Assembly (NCBI RefSeq): GCF_018139145.2
Contig: NC_059476.1
Location: 6,113,501-6,177,500 of the forward strand
Source: Gymnogyps californianus
Lineage: Eukaryota; Chordata; Aves; Accipitriformes; Cathartidae
Length of the DNA: 64,000 nt
Direction: 5' to 3'
Of this stretch, positions 38,792 to 49,800 are shown piece after piece; the first letter of the stretch is position 1; each line of letters begins with the position of its first letter. The notes under the pieces are model-generated. The model saw nothing but the letters and a program-made list of their open reading frames with translations, was not told the DNA's origin and did not search any database. The position numbers and the translations under genes are program-made.

Positions 38792-39923
38792 CCTGATCTC
38801 CTTCTATGACAAGGTGACCTGCTTAGTGGATGAAGGAAAGGCTGTGAATGTTGTCTACCTAGACTTTAGTAAAGCGTTTGACACTGTTTCCCACAGCATT
38901 CCCCTGGAGAAACTGGCTGCTCATGGCTTGGACAGGCGTACACTTTGCTGGGTAAAAAACTGGCTGGCTGGCCGGGCCCAAAGAGTTGTGGTGAATGGAG
39001 TTAGATCCAGCTGGCGGCCGGTCACAAGTGGTGTTCCCCAGTGCTCAGCACTGGAACCAGTTCTGTTTAATATCTTTATCAACGATCTGGACGAGGGGAT
39101 TGGGTGCACCCTCAATAAGTTTGCAGACGACACCAAGTTGGGCAGGAGTGTTGATCTGCTTGAGGGTAGGAAGGCTCTACAGAGGGATCTGGACAGGCTG
39201 GATCCATGGGCTGAGGCCAGCTGTATGAGGTTCAACAAGGCTGAGTGCCGGGTCCTGCACTTGGGTCACGACAACCCCATGCAACGCTACAGGCTTGGGG
39301 AAGAGTGGCTGGAAAGCTGCCTGGCGGAAAAGGACCTGGGGGTGGTGCTCAACAGCCGGCTGGATGTGAGCCGGCAGTGTGCCCAGGTGGCCAAGGTGGC
39401 CAACAGCATCCTGGCTTGTATCAGAAATAGTGTGGCCAGCAGGACTAGGGCAGTGATCGTCCCCCTGTACTCGGCACTGGTGAGCCCGCACCTCAAATAC
39501 TGTGTTCACTTTTGGGCCCCTCACTACAAGGAAGACATTGAGGTGCTGGAGCGTGTCCAAAGAAGGACAACGAAGCTGGTGAAGGGTCTAGAGCACAGGT
39601 CTTATGAGGAGCGGCTGAGGGAACTGGGGTTGTTTAGCCTGGAGAAAAGGAGGCTGAGGGGAGACCTTATCGCTCTCTACAACTGCCTGAAAGGAGGTTG
39701 TAGTGAGGTGGGGGTCGGTCTCTTCTCCCAAGTAACAAGCGATAGGACAAGAGGAAATGGCCTCAAGTTGCTCCAGGGGAGGTTTAGATTGGATATAGGG
39801 AAAAATTTCTTCACCAAAAGGGTTATCAAGCACTGGAACAGGCTGCCCAGGGAAGTGGTGGAGTCACCATCCCTGGAGGTATTTAAAAGACATGCAGACA
39901 TGGCGCTTAGGGACATGGTTTAG
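38784..39923 (+). pseudogene. CR1 ORF2, reverse transcriptase core to C-terminus
   Basis: This is the longest open frame in the window (about 380 codons). It opens at TTG inside the old reading frame, not at a true start. Catalytic motif A is DFSKAFD at 38862-38882. The following block reads [13 protein letters not shown], where relatives have GVPQGSVLGPVLF, so two conserved glycines are replaced. Motif C is FADD at 39120-39131, holding the paired aspartates. The thumb and C-terminal region ([58 protein letters not shown]) runs to a TAG at 39921-39923. With upstream breaks and changed glycines it is not expected to be active. Confidence 0.93.
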
Positions 39924-40006
39924 TGGTGGACTTGGCAGTGCTAGGTTAACGGTTGGACTTGGTGATCTTAAAGGTCTTTTCCAACCTAAACGATTCTATG
40001 ATTCCA

Positions 40007-42569
40007 TCATAACATTTGTCTTTATTCTTCATTGTTTCAGTAACATTGCTGTGAACGTATTGTTTTTTGTTATACTTTGAACAACCAGGTATCTGTTTAG
40101 AAGGAGTGATTAGTAATAACCTTTATTAGGTGCTTGTCCAACTACTCAGAAGCCTGAAGTGGACTAAAATTGAATAGTGGAGTGAAATATGTTCACAGAA
40201 CTATTGACATCAATTAGGTGAAACTCACATCCTTGCTGAAAATGTTATTTGAATGAGTCACCAGGTAGTAGCACATTTCCTGCTAGTGATAGATACATTT
40301 TCTTAGTTGAGTCTTTTATTCATACCAAAGGCATGTGTTGGCAGAGTTTGGCAGGGTTTAGAGGAAGTCTGTGAAAAGTACATAAGAAACTCTTACCTGA
40401 AAATGTCAGTGAGACCTCTCCCTTCTCTCAGATGTGTGCCTGTGCATGACCCAGAACCCGCTGATGTGTGCTTTGAACTTTACCTGCAGCGCTTACTCAC
40501 AAAGCGTATTTAAGAGCAAACTGTTGCAAGTTGCTGCTCGAATGTGATGGATGTCACCTTGCAAGAAAAGACAAAAATCCCTTAATGTATGTTGTTTTCA
40601 TGTATTCTGGCAGAATATTGAATGGTAGCACCCGTGTGACTCAGCACTTAGCAGCGTTAAGGTTTGAGAGAAGCCGGGTTTTTATCTGAGGAGCTATTTC
40701 TTTGTGTCCTGCTTAAACTTTCTCTTCAATTTTTTTAAGTGGAAAAAGCAAATGTGTATCAAGGAGCTAACAGTTTAGTAGTTAATCATTGATTTCTGAC
40801 TAAGGTCACCCCAGTCTTTAGTACATTCAGTCTGATAACCACAGTTTCAACCCTTTTTACATACATCATTGCATGCAAGTAGAGCTTGTAGTTTTGAGCA
40901 GTTCATGTCACAAGGATAGCTGCTCCTCTTGTAGCGGTTTAAGAGCTTTTGTTTCTTTGTAAGCGATTGCTGAAAGTTTTCAAGGAATGATTTTTAGGCA
41001 ATAGGTTGTTTTCAGGATGACGTTACTTTCAGGAGATTGTGCTTTTGCCAAGCGTAATGGGCCCATCTGACCCATGGGCAGCACAAGCCTCTTCTCTGTC
41101 ACTTGTCGTTGTAGGCATAACTTACGTCTCCTGGGATTTTAAATACCTGTGAAGTTCAGCATTGTTTCAGGGAATGAAATTCTGTAGGTGCCACTTTGGG
41201 GAACAACTTTCCCAAAGACAAATATTAAATAAGTGACTGGAAAGAAAGGCACACAGAGTCTTCTCATGCTGGTCCCTTTTATGGCATTCTCCTGTATTTA
41301 TTTCCCTCTATTCAGTTGAAAAAAAGAGCTATCCCAATCTTGGCAAAAATCACTCTGTTTGCCTTGATTTTTTTTATTTTCTCAGCAGGAAGGCTTTGGA
41401 GCTGTTCAGAATTTTATAGGAAAAATGCCACAACAAGGGACCGACTAATGGTGTGTGAACTTGCATAAAACAAGAAGAAAAGTAATGCCCAAACTTCTCT
41501 CATCCTAGAAGGTCTGTTATATAATTCATGGTCTCGCTAGGGTTTCTTGCAAAAACAGGATATAGCAAAATCCTTTAAGATATACAAAACTGCTATTTTC
41601 GTGCTGAAAATATGGGAAAACTAAGATTATATACTCCATGGTGAATGTCATAGATGGAAGAAAAAAAAAGACATATTAAATGCCTGAGTCCCTTTAGGGA
41701 GAATATGACAGATTCAAGACAGATGCATGTGAATAAATCTTCTTTTAATGAACGACACTTAGCTCTGCTGGGCTGTATCAAAAATCTTGCCGCGGTGTCT
41801 GTGCAGCTTCAGCAGCAGGAAGCTGAATTGCCAAAGAGGTAATATCCTGAGTCTGATCAGTGTATCATAATCAAACAGACTCTAAGCAGGAAGGATAGAG
41901 TGTCTCACAAACCATATTGGATTAAACAAGCTTGCTAACTATCTGTAATTTCTGTGGGCTCCAATAACTGTCTTAAAGGGCTAGACAGAAGCAGGGTCGT
42001 GGAGCGCATTATTTTGGAAGATCACCGTCTCCCTGAACGTTGCCCTTACTGTAATATAGCGATGAATGCATCACTATAGTTAATATTCCATTATAGACCT
42101 CATTTTCCCAGGGTCTATAACTCACCCATAATAATTTGCTGAAGGTTGAAACTTGGCAGACAGGGCTGCAGACCGGGAATTAATTTTGGTAACACTATAA
42201 TAAGTGCTCTTTAATTAATGTTAAATGAAAATGGAATTCCTAAGAAATTACACACAGCAGTCATGCGACATGCTGAATGAGTTAATCATGATTAATGTTA
42301 CTAAAATGAATATCAAAAGTGGGATTTGCCTTTTATTAAGAAGTGTTGCCAGCATCCTTTCACTGATATTTGGCACCAAATTGCTTTTAAAGGGACAGCA
42401 TGAGGAAAGCACCACCTGTTTAAAAAGGAAAAAGTGAGCAGGCAGGTCTTGTGTTAGTACGCATGTAAGTACGTCTTAATCCTGTGAGCCCTGGTTACTC
42501 GTGCAGTCTGGAGTCATTCAGGGTAGCCACCTACAACCTGAGCTCGTGCTGGTGACAGCTCTGCTTCAA
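40007..42569. other. Non-coding stretch, no gene seen
   Basis: No gene was recognised. The block 42000-42430 is repeat-free and carries many TAAT-type cores, including a 14-bp palindrome listed separately. It is a candidate conserved regulatory block, on impression only. Confidence 0.5.
42282..42295. promoter_or_regulatory. 14-bp perfect palindrome of homeodomain-type half-sites
   Basis: TTAATCATGATTAA is its own reverse complement, made of two inverted TTAATCA halves. TAATTA-containing words lie nearby at 42178-42187 and 42211-42220, and TTAATG follows directly. Homeodomain proteins bind TAAT cores, often as inverted pairs, so this could be a dimer site. AT-rich sequence also produces such words by chance, so regulatory function is inference. 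Confidence 0.3.
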
Positions 42570-42628
42570 GTGGGAAACCTGGACTACAGACCTTCATCAG
42601 TCCCTTCCAGCCAACATCCCTATGATTG
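42570..42628 (+). mobile_element. Small CR1-like 3' tail remnant
   Basis: GGAAACCTGGACTACAGACC, then TCAGTCCCTTCCAGCCAACA and CCCTATGATT follow the order of a CR1 3' end (GGTTGGACTAGATGACCT, GGTCCCTTCCAACC, ATTCTATGATT). Only about 60 bp are legible and divergence is high, so this is an old fragment on the plus strand. Confidence 0.5.
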
Positions 42629-42870
42629 CACGAATAATAGTAAAATTTAGGGTCTGGATTACATGGAATTCTATGTGGAGATGTCGGTGTAAAAATATTT
42701 CAAAGATGGAGGCATTAGCTCTTTCAAGGCATTCTTCTCTCACAAAGTAAACTGATAGTAATTATCCCCGCATTGCAATCAGGGAAAGAATAAAGCAGAA
42801 AGGAAAAACCAAAAGGTGCTATCCGAGGAAGTCAGCCTTTTGGCGACAGCCAGGAAATATAAAGTGAACC

Positions 42871-42948
42871 TGTTTATTTGTGTTATCTTTGTGTTACGTG
42901 TTTTGTGTTTTGTGTTATTTTGTGTTATTTTTGTGCTATGTTTGTGAA
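42871..42948. repeat. Degenerate TGTGTTATTTT tandem repeat
   Basis: About seven imperfect units of 10-11 bp with the theme TTGTGTTAT (for example at 42880, 42890, 42910 and 42920) form a short minisatellite, 8 bp upstream of the LTR boundary. Confidence 0.75.
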
Positions 42949-43095
42949 TGTCCTGTTGTCGTGGTTTAACCCCAGTCAGCAGCCAAGCCCCACACAGCCG
43001 CTCCCTCACTCCCCGTTCCCCCCGGCCCTGCTCCCGGTGGGATGGGGAGGAGGATCAGGAAAGAACGCAGAACTCGTGGGTTGAGATAAGAACAG

Positions 43096-43101
43096 TTTAA
43101 T
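43096..43101 (-). terminator. LTR polyadenylation signal
   Basis: ATTAAA on the minus strand lies about 190 bp downstream of the TATA box and about 140 bp before the LTR 3' end, consistent with the R/U5 region. It is a common variant of AATAAA. Confidence 0.5.
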
Positions 43102-43290
43102 AACTAAAGTAAAATATAATACTAACAATAATAATAATGAAATATTAATAATAATAGTAATGAAAAGGAATATAACAAAAAAAAGGAGGGGGGGAAGGAA
43201 AAAAAACCCAGTGATGCACAATGCAATTGCTCACCACCCGCTGACCGATGCCCCAGCAGCGATCCGCCCCTCCCGGCCAACTCCCCCCAG

Positions 43291-43298
43291 TTTATATA
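43291..43298 (-). promoter_or_regulatory. LTR TATA box
   Basis: TATATAAA on the minus strand lies about 265 bp from the LTR 5' end, the expected place at the U3/R boundary. It is intact, so residual promoter activity is possible, though none is shown. Confidence 0.6.
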
Positions 43299-43562
43299 CT
43301 GGGCATGACGTTCCATGGTATGGAATACCCCTTTGGCTAGTTCAGGTCAGCTGCCCCGGCCGTGCTCCCTCCCAGCTCCTTGCACACCTGCTTGCTGGCA
43401 GAGCATGGGAAACTGAAAAGTCCTTGGCTTAACATAAACACTACTTAGCAACAACTAAAACCTCAGAGTGTTATCAACATCATTCTCACACTAAATCCAA
43501 AACACAGCCCTGTACCAGCTACTAAGAAGAGAGTTAACTCTGTCCCAGCCGAAACCAGGACA

Positions 43563-44661
43563 CCCATCCATCTTTATCTAATAACACTTTTGACTACCAC
43601 AAATGAATAGCTTTCTAAAATTCAGAGACTTTTAAATTACTTTTCACTGCTCAGAGATAAACATTTATTTATTAATTTTGGTGTTAATTTTATTAATCTT
43701 GGACAATGGCATTATAAATCCTAAGAAAATAGGCTTGGAAACTCTTTATGGAAATACATTGAGGAACATTGGATGGATCATATATGGTTTGATGAATGCT
43801 GCTGCAGTTTCTCTATAGGAATGCTGGGGGATTATCTGGGCTGCCAGATTTCCTCTTACTAAGGGTTTAGTGAAACTCTGCTATGTAGACTGCTCTGGAA
43901 CGGAGGGAAGAGACCAGTTGGGAAACAACAATGTTCATCAGCGGGGGACGTAGGAATAAATTCCTCCCAGCCCCCAAATAATCTCTTGTGATGGTCTACA
44001 AAGAATCAGTATTCCCAGCACGGTAGATGTTAGAGTACCTCATGCAAGAAGTCCCTGTGAGCTAGACCATGGCTTCAATGAGGTAATAATATGACTCATC
44101 TGCTCCATCATATGGCTCTGCCAGTGTATCACGGACTACCCAAGATGCGATCTCCTTATAGAGAGCGGCCATAAATCACCTGAACTGCATGTTCCGTGAA
44201 GCAGCATGGCAGACACAGTTTGCTAATGAGCTGTCTTGAAAAAAATTTATCATGCAGTTCACAAAGTGAAATATTTTGATTTTGGTTGAATTTACCCATA
44301 AAGAAATAATCCAGTTACGTGAATAAGAAATTAAAAAAAAAAAAATTGAAATAATCTGCATTTCAAGAGACAAAATGTTAATTTGGCAGAAAACATATAT
44401 GCACACATTTCCTAGAAAATTTCTGACCAGCCAGATTACTGTTGCTCAGATAAATGGTGGAACTTATTCCTAAATTGTCTGTTTCCTTAGGAGTAAATAA
44501 ATGACAATGTTTTTGTCAGGCTGTTAGATGAATTGCTTGCTTACATGGCATTGATGGCAGACACAGTAGCCAGACTCTATGCTTCTTCCTAGGCCATCAC
44601 AAAATTTTCAGTTGATTGCACTCATTTTAGTAGTGAATTTTTTTTTCAGCAGCTCTGCAAA
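43563..44661. other. Non-coding stretch, no gene seen
   Basis: No gene was recognised. 44080-44320 is repeat-free and mixed in composition, with GGCCATAAA and TTTGCTAATGAG words, so it may be a conserved element; this is unverified. Confidence 0.45.
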
Positions 44662-44936
44662 CCTTTCTTTCTTCCTTTCTTTCTTCCTTCCTTCCTTCCT
44701 TCCTTTCTTCCTTCCTTTCTTCCTTCCTTCCTTCCTTCCTCTCTCTCTCCCTCTTTCTCTTTCTCTCCCTCTTTCTCTTTCTCTCTCTCTTGTTTCTTTC
44801 TTTCTTTTCTTTCTTTCTTTTCTTTCTTTCTTTTCTTTCTTTCTTTTCTTTCCTTCTTTTCTTTCCTTCTTTTCTTTCCTTCTTTCCTTTCCTTCTTTCC
44901 TTCTTTCCTTCTTTCCTTCTTTCTTTCTTTCTCTTT
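44662..44936. repeat. 275-nt polypyrimidine tract (TTTC/TTCC microsatellite)
   Basis: All bases on the plus strand are C or T except one G at 44792. Blocks change in order: TTCC-rich, then CT and CCCTTTCT-rich, then TTTTCTTTC-rich, then CTTTCCTT-rich. Mirror-symmetric homopyrimidine DNA of this length can form intramolecular triplexes and stall polymerases. The 127-codon Ser/Phe/Leu-rich frame across it is a repeat artefact. Confidence 0.95.
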
Positions 44937-46718
44937 ACTACTGCTGGTTAAAGTTTATATGATATACAAATATGACCTAGGATTATCCTTACCAATATAT
45001 TCTGCTCTGTCTCCTGTGATGTTAATGTTATCACTCCAAACGTTCCCGATCTGGCAGGAGGACATCCCACTAAACACAGACACATTGGTGCCAAAGAAAA
45101 CAAAACAAAACAAATGATAATGTCTCAAACTGTCTCTCTTTGAATGTACATCGTGTCTTTTCTTGTAAGGATAATCAAGTATAATGATAAATGAAGAACA
45201 AGATAGGCTATATTTTTTGTGGCAGGTGTAGGCGTGCAAGAGTCTGGATAAATTCTGGTATTCATAGAGAATCTTTCTGAGCCAGAGGATTTGAAATCCA
45301 GAAAGATTTGAAAGGAACGAAATCACATCACCAACACCACTGTGTCAACGAAAGAAAACACACCGGAAAAATGAATCAAACTAAACCTCTTTTGACAATT
45401 ACCGCTGACATACAACATCACCAGCTGTACAAAACAACAGTTATCTGGAATTCTCTGTCTGCTTTATAATTCAAAACAGAGAAGATATCTTCACTTCAGA
45501 TCTTCCATATTTCACCCAGCCTAGGGGAAGGGAAAATCTATGTCTTTCTTTTCAATTCGCATTCAACTTAATTGACCCAAATTATCTGTTATGGTGATCC
45601 CCTTCCTTCCTTCTTGCTTCTCCCTCTGTAGCAGGGACCCCTTTGTGCTGGGCAGTCAGAGCAGAGTGATACGGTGATGTGGTAGGGCCATGACTCCATG
45701 CTGGTGCGCTCGCCTCTGCCCTCGCAGCCAGCCTGCTCTCCCCGTGGGTCAGCACTCAGCTTACTCCTGTCAGTCACCTGAAGTTGTGTTCAGGCTTTGA
45801 ACTTGTTCCTCCCACACCCCAGTGGGAGAATTTAAAGAGTTTTGGTATTCATCAGGAAGAGACAGAAGCGTCAGCAAAATATTGGCCAAGACCAGACAGT
45901 GGTGACACCGACAGACTGATAGGACACTGAGACACAACAGGACTGTACAGTGTGACTCCTTATGGATAGCAACACGTCTCTGGTATCAGAAGTGTCTTTC
46001 TGTTGCGGATGACGTTGTCCTTGTTCCTCCTGTTTTGTTTTCTGCAATGGTTCCAACACACCAAACCTTAATATTTTCCTAATTAATGTTTTCCCTGGTT
46101 TTTTTTTTGCTAATTTGTTCTTTGCAGTCTATTATTTTGATGGTGACCTAACAGTATATTTCATGGTGAGCTAACTATATTAAAAACTGTATTAAAATAT
46201 ACCTACATCATCATTATATTGTCAAAAGAAAAATAAAAAGGCACTCAAATTGACTGTTTCAGTAACCTCTAGGCAAGATGATTTCTTCAGATAAACAGCC
46301 TCTCTCTTAAGATTTTTGGACTTGTTCTGCTACTGCAATCAACTGTGTATTAATAGACCAGGAGAAATCAAACAAAAAGACCAGACTTCAACAGATGGCT
46401 TTTGGGTCCCACATGTACACCTCTGTCCAACAATCTGTTTACAGTTCAGGTTTATTTTTCTAGTCATCATTTATTTGGACAGAGATAACAGCGTTGCTTT
46501 CCCCAAAGAATGAGTGATATGCTCTATGGGGTGAAGGAGAAGGCTGAATAATTTTGGCCATGTAATGTTAATTTTGACATGCACAGAACTGTACGTTCTC
46601 TGAATTTTGTGAAAATCTGAATAGAGTCTGTAGAAAATGTAAAGGTAAACTTGCTCTGCGCAATGCATTCCATGAAGATATGATTCAGAAAACCTCTACA
46701 AAACTGTCAAAATGGTCA
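44937..46718. other. Non-coding stretch, no gene seen
   Basis: No exon, RNA gene or named repeat was recognised. 45590-45790 is slightly GC-richer than its surroundings. Confidence 0.55.
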
Positions 46719-46805
46719 AACAGAATCAGACCACAGGCTGTTTGTCCATCGTTCATTTTCCCCTCGCTGACAATGGCTTGTAGGAGAGGCCTAAAGAGTT
46801 TGGGA
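46719..46805 (-). mobile_element. Old CR1-family 3' end fragment (second type)
   Basis: On the plus strand, AGAATCAGACCACAGGCTGT, GTCCATCG, CTGACAATGGCTTGTAGGAG and CCTAAAG follow the order of a reptile and bird CR1 3' end as read in reverse: GGTCAGACCAATGGTCCATCTAG, CTGACAGTGGCC and AGCAGATGC. It therefore lies on the minus strand. It belongs to a different, older subfamily than the 28 kb and 37.5 kb copies. Confidence 0.5.
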
Positions 46806-49800
46806 CTACAAAAAATATATAGGAATAAGATTGTAGGCATCCATATTTTACTAGCAAGAAGAAATGGAAAAGGAAAGAGAGTACCCTAAATTAATGCTGA
46901 ATTGCTTATGTCTTGCATGCCTTCAATGGCACATAGTTAAAAAATAATCTCTTCAAAGGAAAGAGAAAAAAGAATTCTGCATTCAAATAGTGAAGGTCTC
47001 TCAGAGATCCAGCCTGCCTTGCACACAATCAGAATTAGTGGGAAATGCCATGGTAATTTTTTTCTGGAAAATCCAACCACATTTAATTTCCAGTGTCTTC
47101 CATCAGACCACCACATTTTTGTATCTAAAGTTGTATGGTCTGGAAATGGAAGTGAAACATCATACATGCCATGAACGAATGAATGAACAGTAAATAAAGA
47201 CAAATAACCCATTTTAGCTTAAAAAAATAAGCTTATACCAGACCACATTTGTTCTCCCTTACTCTGAGAGTATCTTACATGTCCAGAGAAATGACACATT
47301 TAATAAAAATAACCTCAGTTCCTTGTGGGTACTTGCGCTTATTCCACTATAAAAGTTTGGAAGAAAAGGGGAAAAAAAAAAAAAAAGACAGGCCTTTGTG
47401 TCTCAATATAGTGCATTGGAAGTTGAGGGACAGTTTGTTGCTGGTTTCTATGTGCTGTGTCTGAGAGATGTGGGACAAGATCAGACCTCAAGAAAGCTAC
47501 AAGTCCTTTGCAATGCGCAAGAAGGCGTGTTACACAATAAAAAATGTTTTCTTGTTGAGTGGAATAGCTCAAGGGTGCAGATCTTACCAAGGGTGGAGTT
47601 CCCAAAAAGCAAGACTGGAAAAGACTGGGCTGGCTGGTTACCCAAGGGGCTCTGTCTGTCACAAACGAATAAGTAGGAGAATGTAATCTGAAGGTTGAAC
47701 ATAGCTGGAAAAGATCCAACAATTTAAACTCATCGATGTGGAAAATAATTACATGCTGACAGGTCTCCAGGGCAAAGGAAGAGAGAGAGAGAGAGAGACA
47801 AGGGCTTATATTAACTCTTCATGGTTTCAACAATCAATCAATTGTTATTTAATTGAACAGTATTTGTAGGCACTTTCATACTGTGTACAAGAAATGACAC
47901 GTATATTTATTTTATTATTATACAGGAGATACAGGTGTTTAATGCATAGCAGGAGGAATTAAAACACAATGTTTTTAGAAAAATCAAACTTCCCCGTACC
48001 ACAAATTTTTGAAAGTACCTTGATTTGGGTAAATCTTTTATACTAGTTATCAAGTGTGGCATATAAAGCTTTGAGCAGAGGGAGCAAGGAAAAGGGAAGT
48101 GAACACAGTGTGAATCAGGTTATTTGGGAACTTATTCCAAATGAGAAAATTCAGCTGTTAGTTTGCCTGGAAGGTTCAATGGACAGGCTAAATTGTTGCT
48201 AAGTTTGAGGGTCCCAGAGCAGGTTATAAAAGGTTATTCTCTTGCTCCATTAAAAGCTGAACTGAAGAAAATACACCGTGTGCTCAGTTAATAAAATTCA
48301 GGTATCACTGAGGAAGATGTATGCAAATGAGACCTCAGTTCCTCATATTGCCAGGTTTCTGGATCCTCTTTTTTTTTTTTTTTCTTTTTTAATAATGATG
48401 TTGGGAACAACAATATCTAGTGAAACAAGATGCAAACCTACTTCAAGGCAAAGTGGAGCATTAATCTTATTTCAGCGCTGGTGCCAAAAGCTCCAAATTC
48501 CATGAGCACCTTTCAGAGGGTTATCTGATTGTCCTCCTCAGCACACGGCATGCTGCAACCTATAGCAAGCAAATTAAATATAATCATATCAGTGCACCGA
48601 AATTACACTCCTTTTCCATATGGGGCCTGTGGGCAATAATCATGTTGTTATCCATTTATCTCTTTCCCTCTAGGAAGTTTTCAGACTAACTAGCCAGAAC
48701 AAATTCGAAGGCTCTGTCATAATTTCAGGAATTGCGGTGCCAGAGGGCTTCTAACACCTCTGGTATTTCTCGCTTTCCTGTCAGGGAAGGAGGGGCTTCT
48801 AGGGTTGGTCGGGGTTTTTTTGGTTTTTTTTTTCTTCCCATGTAATATTTTCTTGTATTCCGTTCTCAAGGTGGAGAAAAATAAGGCTGCAGTGTTTAGC
48901 CTATGCCTATGGTCACACTAACAAATGTATTTCCTCTAAATGCTGATATTATAGAAGGTTGAATGACATCACGTTGCTACTTCCAGTTCATTCTTCCCTT
49001 ACAAGGGCAATATTGTACGGCGAGTAATTTGTCAGAGATACCAAAAATGGCTTGGGAGCAACAATAATTGTGAATAGGGTGAGTGGGTTCACTGTTCTGA
49101 CTTGTTTCAGGGGCTTAACTTTTGGAAAACAGCCTAAAAAAATATCAGTTTAAAAGAAAACAAAATAGAACCTGGGGCGTTTGCTAGGGCCAGACATGAG
49201 TTCCATTTAGACCCTACACCATCCCACACCTAATTGTAGGTCTGCTGCATTAGCTTGTAGGAGTAGTAAAAGCATGTAATTCGACCTAATCAGATGGGCA
49301 GAGGAACTGGCGCTTTGTGCCAAGTGAGCCCCTGGAACAAAAGGACAAATGTGGCTGCAGAAAAGTACTTTTACAGCACCGTAGGAAATTCTTGCAGGAC
49401 TAGCTGATCTGTACAGAAAGTGGTGTAAGAACCGACATACCTAAGAAAATGCTGGTGTCTAAGCTCTTCTTGTCCTGTCTCAGCAGGCCACCACCTGAAG
49501 TCCTCACGGAGTTCTCACCGAATGAACCTGCATGGACCAGCACTGCTGGGTTTTCCATCCCACCCAGACTTGATTACCTAAAAGCTGGGTGCCCTCGGTG
49601 CATTCGGTAGCGATGAGTGTGTCCAGGAGGCAACTCATGCCCTGCTAAACTTGGTGTAAGAGAGGTATTGGGAGTTGTCCTCTGCAATTATCAGTCTTTC
49701 TTGATGCACTGAAAGGAACTTTGGTGATGAGCGTAGGCTGGATGCCTCATGGGGACTCACACCCTGAGTTGTCCATCTGGGACAGCTGCCGTGCTGTAAA

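Larger units (their letters stand above)
37558..40006 (+). mobile_element. CR1 LINE retrotransposon, 5'-truncated, inactive
   Basis: This non-LTR retrotransposon of the CR1 clade has lost its 5' untranslated region, ORF1 and most of the ORF2 endonuclease, as expected from incomplete target-primed reverse transcription. It keeps the end of the apurinic-type endonuclease, the connecting region, the whole reverse transcriptase and a short 3' untranslated region (39924-40006) ending in GATTCTATGATTCC, the CR1-type 8-bp tail. No target-site duplication is visible, which is usual for CR1. ORF2 is broken by three frameshifts (near 37800, 38420 and 38768-38771) and a TGA at 38083-38085. The long 3' frame and readable protein suggest a moderately young copy. 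The 3' end wording is closest to CR1-J in my memory, without a database check. Confidence 0.95.
42957..43562 (-). mobile_element. Solo LTR of an avian endogenous retrovirus
   Basis: On the minus strand the element starts TGTCCTGG and ends CCACGACA, the TG..CA termini of retroviral LTRs in a near-perfect 8-bp inverted repeat. It has the internal order of an LTR: a ~270-bp U3, a TATA box (43291-43298), a polyadenylation signal (43096-43101) and a ~120-bp U5. A degenerate TAA-rich tract and an A/G-rich run occupy 43105-43210. No gag, pol or env sequence and no second LTR are in the window, so it is a solo LTR left by recombination. Flanking CCTGT and CCCAT could be a decayed 5-bp target duplication, but two of five bases differ. 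The wording matches a neoavian ERVL-type LTR (TguLTR5-like) from memory. Confidence 0.85.

Noticed and set aside
37584..39916. Several 60-134-codon minus-strand frames across the CR1 element
   Set aside because: They are antisense shadows of CR1 ORF2 and have no independent evidence.
42957..43562. Full-length provirus
   Set aside because: Only one LTR is present and no retroviral coding sequence lies on either side within the window.
44579..44962. 127-codon Ser/Phe/Leu-rich frame resembling a membrane protein
   Set aside because: It is the translation of the polypyrimidine microsatellite; the hydrophobic look comes from TTT/CTT/TCC codons.
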